From assembly GCA_963704835.1 (NCBI GenBank), contig CAVPHW010000003.1, positions 186,001-250,000 of the forward strand: a stretch of 64,000 nucleotides of DNA, written 5' to 3'. The notes under the pieces were generated by a model. That model made no database searches and was not told where the DNA came from. It saw only the letters and a list, made by a program, of their open reading frames with translations. Below are positions 15,791 to 25,200 of this stretch, piece by piece. The number at the start of each line of letters is the position of its first letter. Positions within the stretch are counted from its first letter, which is position 1. The DNA comes from GCA-2746605 sp963704835 (GTDB lineage: Bacteria > Bacteroidota > Ignavibacteria > Ignavibacteriales > Melioribacteraceae). The translations under genes were made by a program, and so were the position numbers.

Positions 15791-18262
15791 TTGTTTATTA
15801 ACAGGATACTCTCAAAGGTGTTGGTTTTAAGTTTAATCATTCCATTTTCTTTTCAACAATTGTTTTCTCAACAAAATATTTATTCTGGCTCGGAGATTTA
15901 TCAGAATCTGCTAAAACTAAAGGTGCTAGGTAGTGTTTTATATATTGCTGCACATCCTGATGATGAAAATACTGCGGTTCTTACTTATATGGATAAGGGA
16001 AAACTTACACGAACGGCATATCTTTCATTAACAAGAGGAGATGGTGGACAGAATTTATTGGGAAATGAAAAAGGTGATTTACTTGGTGTCCTTAGAACGC
16101 AAGAATTGCTTTCCGCCAGAAGAATTGATGGAGCGGAACAGTTCTTTACTAGAGCAATTGATTTTGGTTACTCTAAATCTGCTGAAGAAACTTTGAGAAA
16201 TTGGGATAAAGAACTGCTGTTGAATGATGTAGTAAAAGTTATAAGAGAATTCCAGCCCGATGTAATTTTAACCAGATTTAGTAAAACTCAAGGTGGGCAT
16301 GGTCAACATTTAGCTTCAGCAATTTTAGCTGAAGAAGCCTTTGATCTTGCTGCTGATAAAACTAAATTTTCAGAACAACTCAAAAATTTAAAAACTTGGC
16401 AAGCCAAAAGGCTTTATTGGAATACTTGGCAGCCTTCTCCAAATGCAGTATCAATAGATATTGGTGAATATAACCAACTTATTGGCAAATCATATAGTGA
16501 ACTTTCTGCTGAAAGCCGCTCTATGCACAAAAGCCAAGGTTTTGGTGTCAGTCCTTCCAGAGGCACGCAGTTAGTACATTTTGATTTTTTAGCTGGAGAT
16601 TCTGCAAAGGTTGATTTATTTGATGGGGTAGATATTTCTTGGCGCAAAATTAATAACGGCGATAAAATCGAAATAGAATTAAATAAGATTATTACAAAAT
16701 TTGATCAAAATAGTCCCGAAAATATTATCCCCGATCTTGTGAATTTTTATTCTCTCCTCAATAATTATAAAGATGAATATTGGATTCGTATCAAGAAAAA
16801 TGAAGTGAAAGAGCTTATAAAAATGTGTAGTGGATTGTGGCTGGAATCAACTGTTAGGAAGCCCGAATTATCTCGAGGAGAAAAAATTGAGATTAAACCT
16901 ATGGTACTTAATCGTTCGCGTATTTCAATAACTCTTGAACGAGTTGAAACTACCTTTTCGCAAAACCAATCCAAACTGAATCAAAAACTTGAGCAGAACA
17001 AACCATTTTATTTAAATCATCATATTACAATTAATGATGACGAACCCTTTACTCAACCATTTTGGTTGGATGATGAACATGATGGAAAACTTTTTTCAGT
17101 TAGTGATGAACTGATTGGGAATGCATATAACAAGGCAAGCTTAAATACTACATTTTTCGTAAATATTTCAGGAATAACTTTTACTTATGAGGTACCTGTT
17201 CTTCACAAATGGAATGATGCAGTTAAAGGCGAGCAAATTAGACCTGTTGTTGTGAGACCAGATTTGAGCATTTCTGTAAATCAATCTTCTTATGTTTTTT
17301 CTAATAATGTTTCTCATGAAGTTGCAGTAAGGGTTGTTTCCAAGATTGATTCTGCTGCTGGTAAAATATTTATAGAATTACCAAAAGGCTGGAAAACGGA
17401 TAAAGACTTTATAGAGTTTTCTATTGAAGATAAAGGAGATGAAGCAAATTTTGTTTTCAAGATTTCCGCTCAAACAGATGCAAAAAGTGGTGTAGCTCAG
17501 GTAAGAGCTAAAATGAATGGGAGAACATTTTCAGATGAATTAGTAGAAATTAATTATCCGCACATTCCTTTTCAAATTGTGCTAAAGCCCGTTAAAATTG
17601 ATTTAGTAAAACTTGACATTAAAATTGACCCAAAAAATATTGGCTATATAATGGGGTCAGGTGATGAGATTCCACAATCTTTAACTCAACTTGGTTATAA
17701 TTTAGATTTATTATCTGACGAGGATTTGGATAAAAAAGATTTGGCACAATACGATGTTATTATTTGTGGTGTACGCGCTTTTAACACGAGGAAAGATTTA
17801 GAGAGACAACAAAAAAATATTATGAAATTTGTTGAAAACGGTGGAACATGGATTGTTCAACATAATACTCGATTTGGTATTAATGTTAAACAAATTGGAC
17901 CTTATCCATTTTCAGTTGGTGGAAGAGATAGAATTGCAGAAGAAAATGCCAAGTTAGAAATGTTGGTTCCTGATCACCCAATTTTTAACTATCCTAATAA
18001 AATAACTTCTGCTGATTTTGATGGTTGGGTTCAGGAAAGAGGATTATATTTTGCTGATAGCTGGGAAGGGAAATTATATCCGCTGCTTGCAGGAAATGAT
18101 GCCGGTGAGTCTTCAAAATTAGGTGGATTGTTGTATTCAAATTATGGTAGAGGTGTTTTTATTTTTACAGCTTACTCGTGGTTTAGGCAATTGCCGGCTG
18201 GTGTACCTGGAGCCTATAAACTTTTTGTAAACATGATTTCTTCAAAGGGAACAAATGAATAA
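15791..18262 (+). CDS. Secreted PIG-L (LmbE-like) family deacetylase
   Basis: This 823-residue protein has a signal peptide (about 1-27) and an N-terminal PIG-L/LmbE domain with the metal-binding AAHPDDENTAV near residue 54 and GGHGQH near residue 173. The family removes acetyl groups from N-acetylglucosamine-type sugars. A long C-terminal part (about 300-820) looks like beta-sandwich modules followed by a glutamine-amidotransferase-like region (YDVIICGVRAFNTRKDL; GGTWIVQHNT), as often seen in large Bacteroidota homologues. The start is TTG with a CAGGAG site. It overlaps the next small gene by 8 bases and lies in a transport unit, so it may act on a glycan whose product is imported. It is not BshB, being secreted and far too long. 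Confidence 0.85.
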   Translation: MFINRILSKVLVLSLIIPFSFQQLFSQQNIYSGSEIYQNLLKLKVLGSVLYIAAHPDDENTAVLTYMDKGKLTRTAYLSLTRGDGGQNLLGNEKGDLLGVLRTQELLSARRIDGAEQFFTRAIDFGYSKSAEETLRNWDKELLLNDVVKVIREFQPDVILTRFSKTQGGHGQHLASAILAEEAFDLAADKTKFSEQLKNLKTWQAKRLYWNTWQPSPNAVSIDIGEYNQLIGKSYSELSAESRSMHKSQGFGVSPSRGTQLVHFDFLAGDSAKVDLFDGVDISWRKINNGDKIEIELNKIITKFDQNSPENIIPDLVNFYSLLNNYKDEYWIRIKKNEVKELIKMCSGLWLESTVRKPELSRGEKIEIKPMVLNRSRISITLERVETTFSQNQSKLNQKLEQNKPFYLNHHITINDDEPFTQPFWLDDEHDGKLFSVSDELIGNAYNKASLNTTFFVNISGITFTYEVPVLHKWNDAVKGEQIRPVVVRPDLSISVNQSSYVFSNNVSHEVAVRVVSKIDSAAGKIFIELPKGWKTDKDFIEFSIEDKGDEANFVFKISAQTDAKSGVAQVRAKMNGRTFSDELVEINYPHIPFQIVLKPVKIDLVKLDIKIDPKNIGYIMGSGDEIPQSLTQLGYNLDLLSDEDLDKKDLAQYDVIICGVRAFNTRKDLERQQKNIMKFVENGGTWIVQHNTRFGINVKQIGPYPFSVGGRDRIAEENAKLEMLVPDHPIFNYPNKITSADFDGWVQERGLYFADSWEGKLYPLLAGNDAGESSKLGGLLYSNYGRGVFIFTAYSWFRQLPAGVPGAYKLFVNMISSKGTNE

Positions 18263-18389
18263 GCAGAATCTTGTTGAGCAAGAACCGCCACCGATACTAA
18301 AAAAATGGTCAAGAATTTATTGGGCTGTTATAATAAATCTGGTTTCTTGGCTATTGGTCTTTTATGCATTCAGAAGGATATTTGAATGA
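18255..18389 (+). CDS. 44-residue membrane peptide, probable symporter accessory protein
   Basis: This short frame starts inside the end of the PIG-L gene (8-base overlap) and ends in an ATGA overlap with the symporter start, so translation should be coupled. The peptide has a polar, proline-bearing N-terminus (EQEPPPILKKW) and one hydrophobic helix (YWAVIINLVSWLLVFYAF) followed by RR. Small single-helix proteins encoded directly before sodium:solute symporters are known as symporter small accessory proteins. Assignment to that group rests on size, topology and position, not on a matched motif. Confidence 0.7.
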   Translation: MNKQNLVEQEPPPILKKWSRIYWAVIINLVSWLLVFYAFRRIFE

Positions 18390-20071
18390 GCTATATTGAC
18401 TGGATTGTAATGTGTGGGTTTTTACTTTTTATTGTTGTTTATGGAACATGGAAGAGTAGGGGAAGTAAGAATGTAAAAGATTTTCTTTTAGCAAATAAAT
18501 CAACACCTTGGTATACGGTCGCTCTTTCAATTATGGCAACGCAGGCTAGTGCAATTACATTTTTATCTACACCAGGTCAAGCCTACATTGATGGAATGCG
18601 TTTTATTCAGTTCTACATTGGTCTTCCCATTGCTATGATTGTTTTATCCATAACTGCGGTTCCACTGTATCACAAACTTAATGTTTACACAGCTTATGAA
18701 TATTTGGAAACAAGATTTGATCTAAAAAATAGAGCACTCGGAAGTATCTTATTTTTAATACAACGCGGACTAGCAGCGGGGTTTACAATTTTTGCTCCAG
18801 CCCTAATAATTTCTGCAATATTGGGTTGGTCGCTTAACTGGACAATTTTGGTTATAGGTATTATGGTTATTGTTTATACTGCTTCTGGGGGGACTAAAGC
18901 TGTTAACAAAACACATATGTTGCAGATGACAGTGATATTCTTTGGAATGTTTTCTGCCGCTTTTATGATATTCAAACTTCTGCCGGAAAATGTTGGTGTT
19001 TTTGATGCAATGCACATTGCCGGAAAAATGGGGAAGCTAAATACAATTGACTTTTCTTTTAACTTAAATGATAGATATACTTTTTGGTCTGGACTTATTG
19101 GAGGAACATTCCTTGCATTATCATATTTCGGGACTGATCAATCTCAAGTTCAGCGTTATCTTTCAGGTAGTTCAATTACACAAAGTAGAATGGGTTTACT
19201 TCTAAATGGAATGATAAAAGTCCCAATGCAATTTTTCATATTGTTAATTGGTGCAATGGTTTTTGTTTTTTACCAGTTTGTAACTCCACCGTTATATTTT
19301 AATCCGGTTGAAAACAATAAAATTGTTAACAGTTCTTATGCCAGTCAATATTTAGAACTAGAAAGTGAATACAGCGAAATCCATGAGAGGAAAAAAGAGT
19401 CAATCAATAATTTAATTAGAGCAATTAATCATGATAATAATGAGCAAGTTAATATAGAACAACAAAAAGTTCAGAATGAGAATTCTAAAGCTAGTGAAGT
19501 GAGAAGCAAAGCTATTGGTTTGATAAAAGAAAATAATCCATCAAGTGATGGCAACGATACAAATTTTATTTTTCTCAGTTTTGTTTTAGGATTTCTTCCA
19601 ACCGGTTTAATAGGACTTGTGCTTGCAGCAATTTTATCTGCTTCTATGTCTTCAACATCTGCCGAACTTAATGCATTGGCATCTACATCCGTTATGGATA
19701 TCTATAAGAGAATGATCAATAAGAATGGAAGTGAAAAACATTATCTCATAACTTCTAAATTATCTACAATATTTTGGGGAGGATTTGCAATATTTTTTGC
19801 TTTGTTTGCAAATAGTTTGGGATCGTTGATTGAGGCTGTTAATATTTTAGGGTCACTATTTTATGGGACAATTCTAGGAATATTTTTAGTAGCGTTTTAT
19901 ATAAAAAAAATAGGAGGTAATGCAGTTTTTTTAGCGGCTATAATAGCAGAGATTTCTGTGCTTGTGTTTTTTGCCCTTACGGATATACCTTATTTGTGGT
20001 TTAATTTTATTGGGTGTTTAATAGTTATTGTATTAGCAATTATTTTTGAGAGAACTATTTTTAGGAAATAA
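18386..20071 (+). CDS. Sodium:solute symporter (SSS family)
   Basis: This 561-residue inner-membrane transporter has about 13 hydrophobic helices. It shows LANKSTPWYTVALSIMATQASAITFLSTPGQAY near the N-terminus (discontinuous sodium-site helix) and the family signature SASMSSTSAELNALASTSVMDIY near residue 425. A long charged segment at about residues 310-395 interrupts the membrane part, with many Glu, Lys and Asn residues and coiled-coil character. The substrate is unknown; the upstream PIG-L deacetylase suggests a sugar derivative. Its start overlaps the small membrane peptide. Confidence 0.9.
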   Translation: MSYIDWIVMCGFLLFIVVYGTWKSRGSKNVKDFLLANKSTPWYTVALSIMATQASAITFLSTPGQAYIDGMRFIQFYIGLPIAMIVLSITAVPLYHKLNVYTAYEYLETRFDLKNRALGSILFLIQRGLAAGFTIFAPALIISAILGWSLNWTILVIGIMVIVYTASGGTKAVNKTHMLQMTVIFFGMFSAAFMIFKLLPENVGVFDAMHIAGKMGKLNTIDFSFNLNDRYTFWSGLIGGTFLALSYFGTDQSQVQRYLSGSSITQSRMGLLLNGMIKVPMQFFILLIGAMVFVFYQFVTPPLYFNPVENNKIVNSSYASQYLELESEYSEIHERKKESINNLIRAINHDNNEQVNIEQQKVQNENSKASEVRSKAIGLIKENNPSSDGNDTNFIFLSFVLGFLPTGLIGLVLAAILSASMSSTSAELNALASTSVMDIYKRMINKNGSEKHYLITSKLSTIFWGGFAIFFALFANSLGSLIEAVNILGSLFYGTILGIFLVAFYIKKIGGNAVFLAAIIAEISVLVFFALTDIPYLWFNFIGCLIVIVLAIIFERTIFRK

Positions 20072-20095
20072 TAAAAATAATATTAAAATTCTTTT

Positions 20096-20128
20096 GTCAT
20101 CTCGAACATGTTTTTGTGAGAGATCTCA
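20096..20128 (+). repeat. Dispersed repeat, copy A
   Basis: This 33-base element (GTCATCTCGAACATGTTTTT, then GTGAGAGATCTCA) is repeated exactly at 20561-20593. Its last three bases provide the stop codon of the GIY-YIG gene on the opposite strand. Confidence 0.8.
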
Positions 20129-20416
20129 AACTTCAAAACTTACCCCCAAATCAGTCCATTCTGGATTTGTTTTTTCAATTAATGAAATCTTCTTTTCTCT
20201 TCGCCACTTCTTAATCTTTTTTCCTAAATCAATTATTGAACTAACATCATTGGAAGCATCATAATAAACGAGTTTACTACAATTATATTTTGATGAAAAA
20301 CCCTTTATAAGTTTGTTTTTATGTTCATAAAGTCTACGTTTCAAATCATTTGTCATTCCAATAAATAAAACATTATTAGTTTTGTTCCTTAAAATATAGA
20401 TGTAATAAGTTTTCAT
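20126..20416 (-). CDS. Small GIY-YIG nuclease domain protein
   Basis: This 96-residue stand-alone GIY-YIG domain opens with KTYYIYILRNKTNNVLFIGM (the YIYIL and FIGMT elements correspond to GIY and YIG) followed by NDLKRRLYEHKN with the conserved Arg, and has a Glu-containing C-terminal half (KKISLIEKTNPEW). Such short UvrC/YhbQ-like proteins are frequent in Bacteroidota and relatives, often in several copies, with unproved function. The gene lies between inverted copies of a dispersed repeat and its stop codon falls inside one of them, which suggests a mobile or recently inserted unit. Confidence 0.85.
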   Translation of the reverse strand: MKTYYIYILRNKTNNVLFIGMTNDLKRRLYEHKNKLIKGFSSKYNCSKLVYYDASNDVSSIIDLGKKIKKWRREKKISLIEKTNPEWTDLGVSFEV

Positions 20417-20436
20417 TGTTAAAGGTAATTATTGGG

Positions 20437-20462
20437 TTTTCTCACTTTCGTTCGAAATAACA
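20437..20462 (-). repeat. Dispersed repeat, copy B (inverted)
   Basis: Read on the minus strand this is TGTTATTTCGAACGAAAGTG, then AGAAAA, the same pattern as copy A. It lies 20 bases upstream of the GIY-YIG start, so the gene is bracketed by oppositely oriented copies. Confidence 0.6.
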
Positions 20463-20560
20463 GTTTGGGGAATTCAAAAGTTTTTCTTTGATCTTTCAAC
20501 ACGTAATTAAATAATCTCACAAATGGTCAAAGTAGTTGTTGTGAAATAAAACAGAAATTT

Positions 20561-20647
20561 GTCATCTCGAACATGTTTTTGTGAGAGATCTCAGCAAACA
20601 AATAATTAAGATATTTCTCAATCGCTGCTACTCATATTGAAAAGACA
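20561..20647. repeat. Dispersed repeat, inverted doublet
   Basis: 20561-20593 is an exact copy of 20096-20128. 20610-20647 is a divergent copy in the opposite orientation (minus strand: TGTCTTTTCAATATGAGTAG, then CAGCGATTGAGAAATATC). The pair can fold into a long imperfect hairpin, like the doublet at 6217-6287. Confidence 0.7.
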
Positions 20648-20667
20648 AGGACATTTTTATATTCCCA

Positions 20668-21078
20668 CTATTTATTTTTAATGTACTTAACCGATTGTGT
20701 AACTAATTCTTTAAGAACGTTCAAATCAACATCTTCTTGGTTCTTTATGTATAAACAAGATTTGCCAATTTTATATTTACCAAGTTTACTTAAAAGTTCT
20801 TCATATTTACTAAAGCCTGACAAAATGTACAAAGTCATACACTGCTTGCGGGGAGAAAAGCCAACTTGCATAAAATCACCCTCTCTACCACTTGCATATT
20901 TATAATGGTAAATTCCAAATCCAACAATTGAAGTTCCCCACATTTTTGGTTTAGCTTTTGTGATAGTTCTCATTAATTCCAAAATTGTATATGCAAATTT
21001 TCGCTTCTTTTCATCTTCCACAGAATTTATAAATTCCGCAACACTTGCGTCATTTAATTTAGTTTTAAGTTCTGCCAT
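20668..21078 (-). CDS. DUF1801 domain protein
   Basis: This 136-residue cytoplasmic protein is of the DUF1801 (YdhG-like) type, recognised from KPKMWGTSIVGFGIYHYKYASG near residue 45 and KYKIGKSCLYIKN near residue 100. The fold is related to SHS2/YjbR-like small domains and has no established activity. The ATG follows an AAAGGATT site. It lies 10 bases after the M20 peptidase gene on the same strand and is likely co-transcribed. Confidence 0.85.
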   Translation of the reverse strand: MAELKTKLNDASVAEFINSVEDEKKRKFAYTILELMRTITKAKPKMWGTSIVGFGIYHYKYASGREGDFMQVGFSPRKQCMTLYILSGFSKYEELLSKLGKYKIGKSCLYIKNQEDVDLNVLKELVTQSVKYIKNK

Positions 21079-21088
21079 TTCTAATCCT

Positions 21089-22240
21089 TTAACATAGTGA
21101 GAAATCTAAATCAATAATAAATCCAATTAGAGCTTCAAGTGTTGGAAATATTAGATCATCATTCAATAATAATTCCTTACTATGCAAAGTTCCACTTCCT
21201 TTTGCTCCAACTTGTAAATACAAACTTGGGACTTGTAATCCGTAAAACGCAAAATCATCTGCTCCCATTGATGGTTTCCCACCAAGCACCAGTTGTTCTT
21301 CCTCCCCAGAGTTTCTCATATAATCAATAAATGAAAGTGTCAATTTAGAATTGTTAATTGTTGCGGGGCAGTTAGTCGGAAAATTAAGATTTATTTTGAT
21401 TCCATATAATTCTGCAAAAGATGAAGTAAAAGATTGCATAAAATTAGTACATTTCTCAAGCACATCATTGTTGTGAGTTCTTAAAGTACCTCTTAGAATA
21501 ATTTGTTGAGGTATCGTATTATGAGTGGTGCCCCCATTAATAGCTCCAAATGCAAAAGCAACAGTCTCACGTGAATCAATTCTTTGTTTAACTAAATTTT
21601 GAATTTGAGTAATATAGAAAGCAGAAATATTTATTAAATCTGTAGTTTCGGAGGGTTTAGATGTATGACCGCCTTTACCAATAAATTCAATATGTATTGA
21701 TGTTGAAGATGCCTGCACTGGTCCCTCTAACACAATAAATTTTCCAACTTCTGCATTTGGATCAACGTGAGTAGATAAAACAGCTTTTACATAATCCAAA
21801 ACATTTTCCTTTACAACTAATTCAGCACCTCCTGGAGCTGCTTCTTCACCTGGCTGGAATATAACTCTTAATTTTTTGTTTAGGAGGGATTTATTAATAC
21901 TAAAATATTTGAGCAACGCTAAGCCTATTGCTGTGTGGTAATCATGACCACAAGCATGCATAACCCCTTTATTCTTTGAGAGTACTTCATGTTTTTCATC
22001 TTCTTCAATAGGAAGTGCATCAATATCCGCTCGGAAAGCAATAATGTCTCCTTCGCCAATATCACAATATCCGCCCGTTTCTAAATCTTTGAATTGATTA
22101 AAAATTAATCCCCACGATTTTACTTTTTCCTTGATAAGTAATGTAGTTTTAAATTCTTGAAAAGATAATTCCGGATTACAATGAAGAGTATTTCTGATTT
22201 CAAAAATTTCGGGTAATATTGAATCGATTGAAGTATTCAT
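21089..22240 (-). CDS. M20 family amidohydrolase/peptidase
   Basis: This 383-residue zinc-dependent amidohydrolase is of the M20D (hippurate/IAA-amino-acid hydrolase) type. Metal and catalytic segments are visible: MHACGHDYHTAIGL near residue 92, QPGEEAAPGGAE near residue 129 with the catalytic Glu, STHVDPNAEVG near residue 155 and GKGGHTSKP near residue 187 in the lid domain. No signal peptide is seen, so it acts in the cytoplasm on an N-acyl amino acid or similar amide. The substrate is not predictable. It sits between metH and the DUF1801 gene. Confidence 0.9.
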   Translation of the reverse strand: MNTSIDSILPEIFEIRNTLHCNPELSFQEFKTTLLIKEKVKSWGLIFNQFKDLETGGYCDIGEGDIIAFRADIDALPIEEDEKHEVLSKNKGVMHACGHDYHTAIGLALLKYFSINKSLLNKKLRVIFQPGEEAAPGGAELVVKENVLDYVKAVLSTHVDPNAEVGKFIVLEGPVQASSTSIHIEFIGKGGHTSKPSETTDLINISAFYITQIQNLVKQRIDSRETVAFAFGAINGGTTHNTIPQQIILRGTLRTHNNDVLEKCTNFMQSFTSSFAELYGIKINLNFPTNCPATINNSKLTLSFIDYMRNSGEEEQLVLGGKPSMGADDFAFYGLQVPSLYLQVGAKGSGTLHSKELLLNDDLIFPTLEALIGFIIDLDFSLC

Positions 22241-22278
22241 AACATAAAACTACTAGAGTTAGTTATAGAAAAATATAA

Positions 22279-25200
22279 TTAATAACCCAAATTTGGAGCT
22301 AACCATTTTTCAACCTTTTCAATTGTCATACCCTTTCGTAATGAATAATCTTCAACCTGATCCTTGTTAATTTTACCAACATTAAAATATCTAGATTTTG
22401 GATTTGCAAAATAAAGTCCGCATACAGACGCAGCGGGATTCATGGCTAAACTTTCGGTTAAAGATATTCCAATATTATTTTCAACATCAAGCATTTTAAA
22501 TAATTCTACTTTTTCTGTATGGTCTGGCTGAGCCGGATAACCTGGAGCTGGGCGAATTCCATTATATTTTTCAGCAATTAATTCTTCACTCTTTAATATT
22601 TCATCTGAAGCGTATCCCCAAATCTCTTTGCGTATTTTTTTATGTAATAATTCTGTAAACGCTTCAGCAAATCTATCGGCTAATGCCTTAACCATTATTG
22701 CGTTATAATCATCATGATTATCTTCAAACTTTTTAACTAGTTCATTACTTCCTACTCCTGTTGTACATGCAAACGCCCCAATGTAATCATTCACACCACT
22801 TTCTTTTGGGGCAATAAAATCAGCTAAAGCAAGATTTGAGGGTTTGATTTCTTGCTGTCTCAGTGTATGAAATATATATTTAATCTTATCCCTATTATCA
22901 TCCTCGTAGATATTTATATCATCACCCAAACTGTTTGCTGGAAAAATTCCATAAACAGCATTTGCAGTTAGAAGTTTATCATTTACAATATTGTTCAATA
23001 ACGATTGAGCATCATCGAACAATTTTTTAGCTTCAATTCCATATTTCTCATTCTCAAATATTGTTGGATATTTACCTTTCATTTCCCATGCAATAAAGAA
23101 AGGCGTCCAGTCAATATAATTTCTTATTTCATTCAATGAAAAATTAGATAATACATTTACACCAATAAAATTTGGCCTATTTATTACTTCATTCTGCCAA
23201 TCAATATTTAATTTATTGTTTCTTGCCTCATCAATTGATATAAAATTCTTTGTTGAATGTTTTCTCTCGTGATTAATTCTTAATTGAGAATAATCATTTG
23301 AAATGTCGGAAATAAACTCTTTTCTTGTAATTTGGTTTAATAAGGTGCTGGAAACGGAAACTGCTTTAGAAGCATCGTGCACGTGAATAACTGGTCCTGA
23401 ATAATTCTCTTCAATCTTTACTGCGGTATGAATTTTTGATGTAGTCGCTCCGCCTATCAGCAAAGGAATAGCAAAACCTTCTCTTTCCATTTCTTTTGCA
23501 ACATGCACCATTTCTTCTAGTGAAGGAGTAATTAATCCGCTTAACCCAATCATGTCAACGTTTTCATCTTTGGCAGCAGAAAGAATTTTTTCAGATGGGA
23601 CCATTACACCAAGATCAACAATATCATAATTGTTACAACCAAGAACAACTCCAACAATATTTTTACCAATATCATGAACATCACCTTTAACAGTTGCTAA
23701 CAATATTTTACCGGCTTTTTTAACTTCACCGACTTTCTGCTCAGCCTCAATAAAGGGCGTAAGTATTGAGACCGCTTTTTTCATCACTCTGGCACTCTTT
23801 ACTACTTGAGGTAGAAACATTTTCCCAGAACCAAACAAGTCACCAACCTTGTTCATCCCATCCATTAAAGGACCTTCAATTATTTCAAGTGGAGATGAAA
23901 TAATCTGTCTGGCTTCTTCAACATCTTCAACTATATACTGATCAATTCCTTTCACAAGAGAATAACTTAATCTTTCTGCAACCGGTTTATTTCTCCATTC
24001 TTCTGTTTTAACTTCTTTCTTTCCCTTGTTTTGAATTGTCTGTGCAAATTCAATTAATCTTTCAGTTGCATCTTTTCTTCTATTTAGGATTACATCCTCA
24101 ACTCTCTCTAAAAGGTCTTTTGGAATTTCTTCATAAATTTCAAGCTGACCAGCATTCACTATTCCCATATCCATTCCGGCTTTTATTGCATGATATAGAA
24201 ACGCGGAATGCATTGCTTCTCTTACTGTGTTGTTCCCTCTAAACGAAAAAGACACATTACTAACACCACCGGAAACTTTTGCATAAGGTAGGTTTTCCTT
24301 AATCCATTTTGTTGCATTAATAAAATCAACTGAATAATTATTATGCTCTTCAATGCCCGTTGCAACAGCAAAAATGTTTGGATCAAAGATTATGTCTTCT
24401 GCTGGGAAACCAACATCTTGGGTTAAAATATTGTAGGCACGTTGGCAAATTTTAATTTTCCGTTCAAAAGTATCTGCCTGACCCTCTTCATCAAAAGCCA
24501 TAACAATTACTGCGGCACCATAATTTAGAACTTTTTTTGCATGATCTTTAAAAGCTTCTTCTCCTTCCTTAAGACTAATGGAGTTTACAATTCCTTTTCC
24601 TTGTAAACATTTTAATCCGGCTTCAATTACAGACCACTTTGAAGAATCAAGCATAACCGGTACTTTCACTATATCCGGCTCAGAGGCAATTAAATTTAGA
24701 TATTTTATTATCACTTTCTCGGCATCAATCATTGCATCATCCATGTTGATATCAATTACTTGTGCTCCATTATCTACTTGTTCTCTAGCAACTGATAACG
24801 CCTCGGAATAGTTCTCCTCTTTAATTAAACGGGCAAATTTTATGGAACCCATTACATTAGTTCTTTCACCAATATTAATAAAATTAGAATTGGGTCTAAT
24901 TACTAAAGGTTCAAGTCCACTCAATGAAAGAAGTCCAGTTTTCTCTTTTGGAATCCTTGGGTCAAAAAGTTTGCCTATATCTGAAAATGCCTTAATATGA
25001 TCTGGAGTAGTACCGCAGCATCCGCCAACAATATTGAATGTGCCATTTTTTGCATACTCAGAAAGTACAGAAAACATTTGCTCAGGAGTTTCATCATAAT
25101 TCCCAAACTCATTCGGAAGTCCAGCATTTGGATAAATGCTAACAAAGCAAGTAGCTAAATTGGAAATTTCTTCTATGAACGGACGCATCTGAGCCGGACC

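Noticed and set aside
15791..18262. PIG-L deacetylase considered as BshB of bacillithiol synthesis
   Set aside because: The protein has a signal peptide and is 823 residues long, whereas BshB is cytoplasmic and about 230 residues.
20046..20264. 72-codon plus-strand frame after the symporter
   Set aside because: It crosses the dispersed repeat and lies antisense to the GIY-YIG gene, with no domain of its own.
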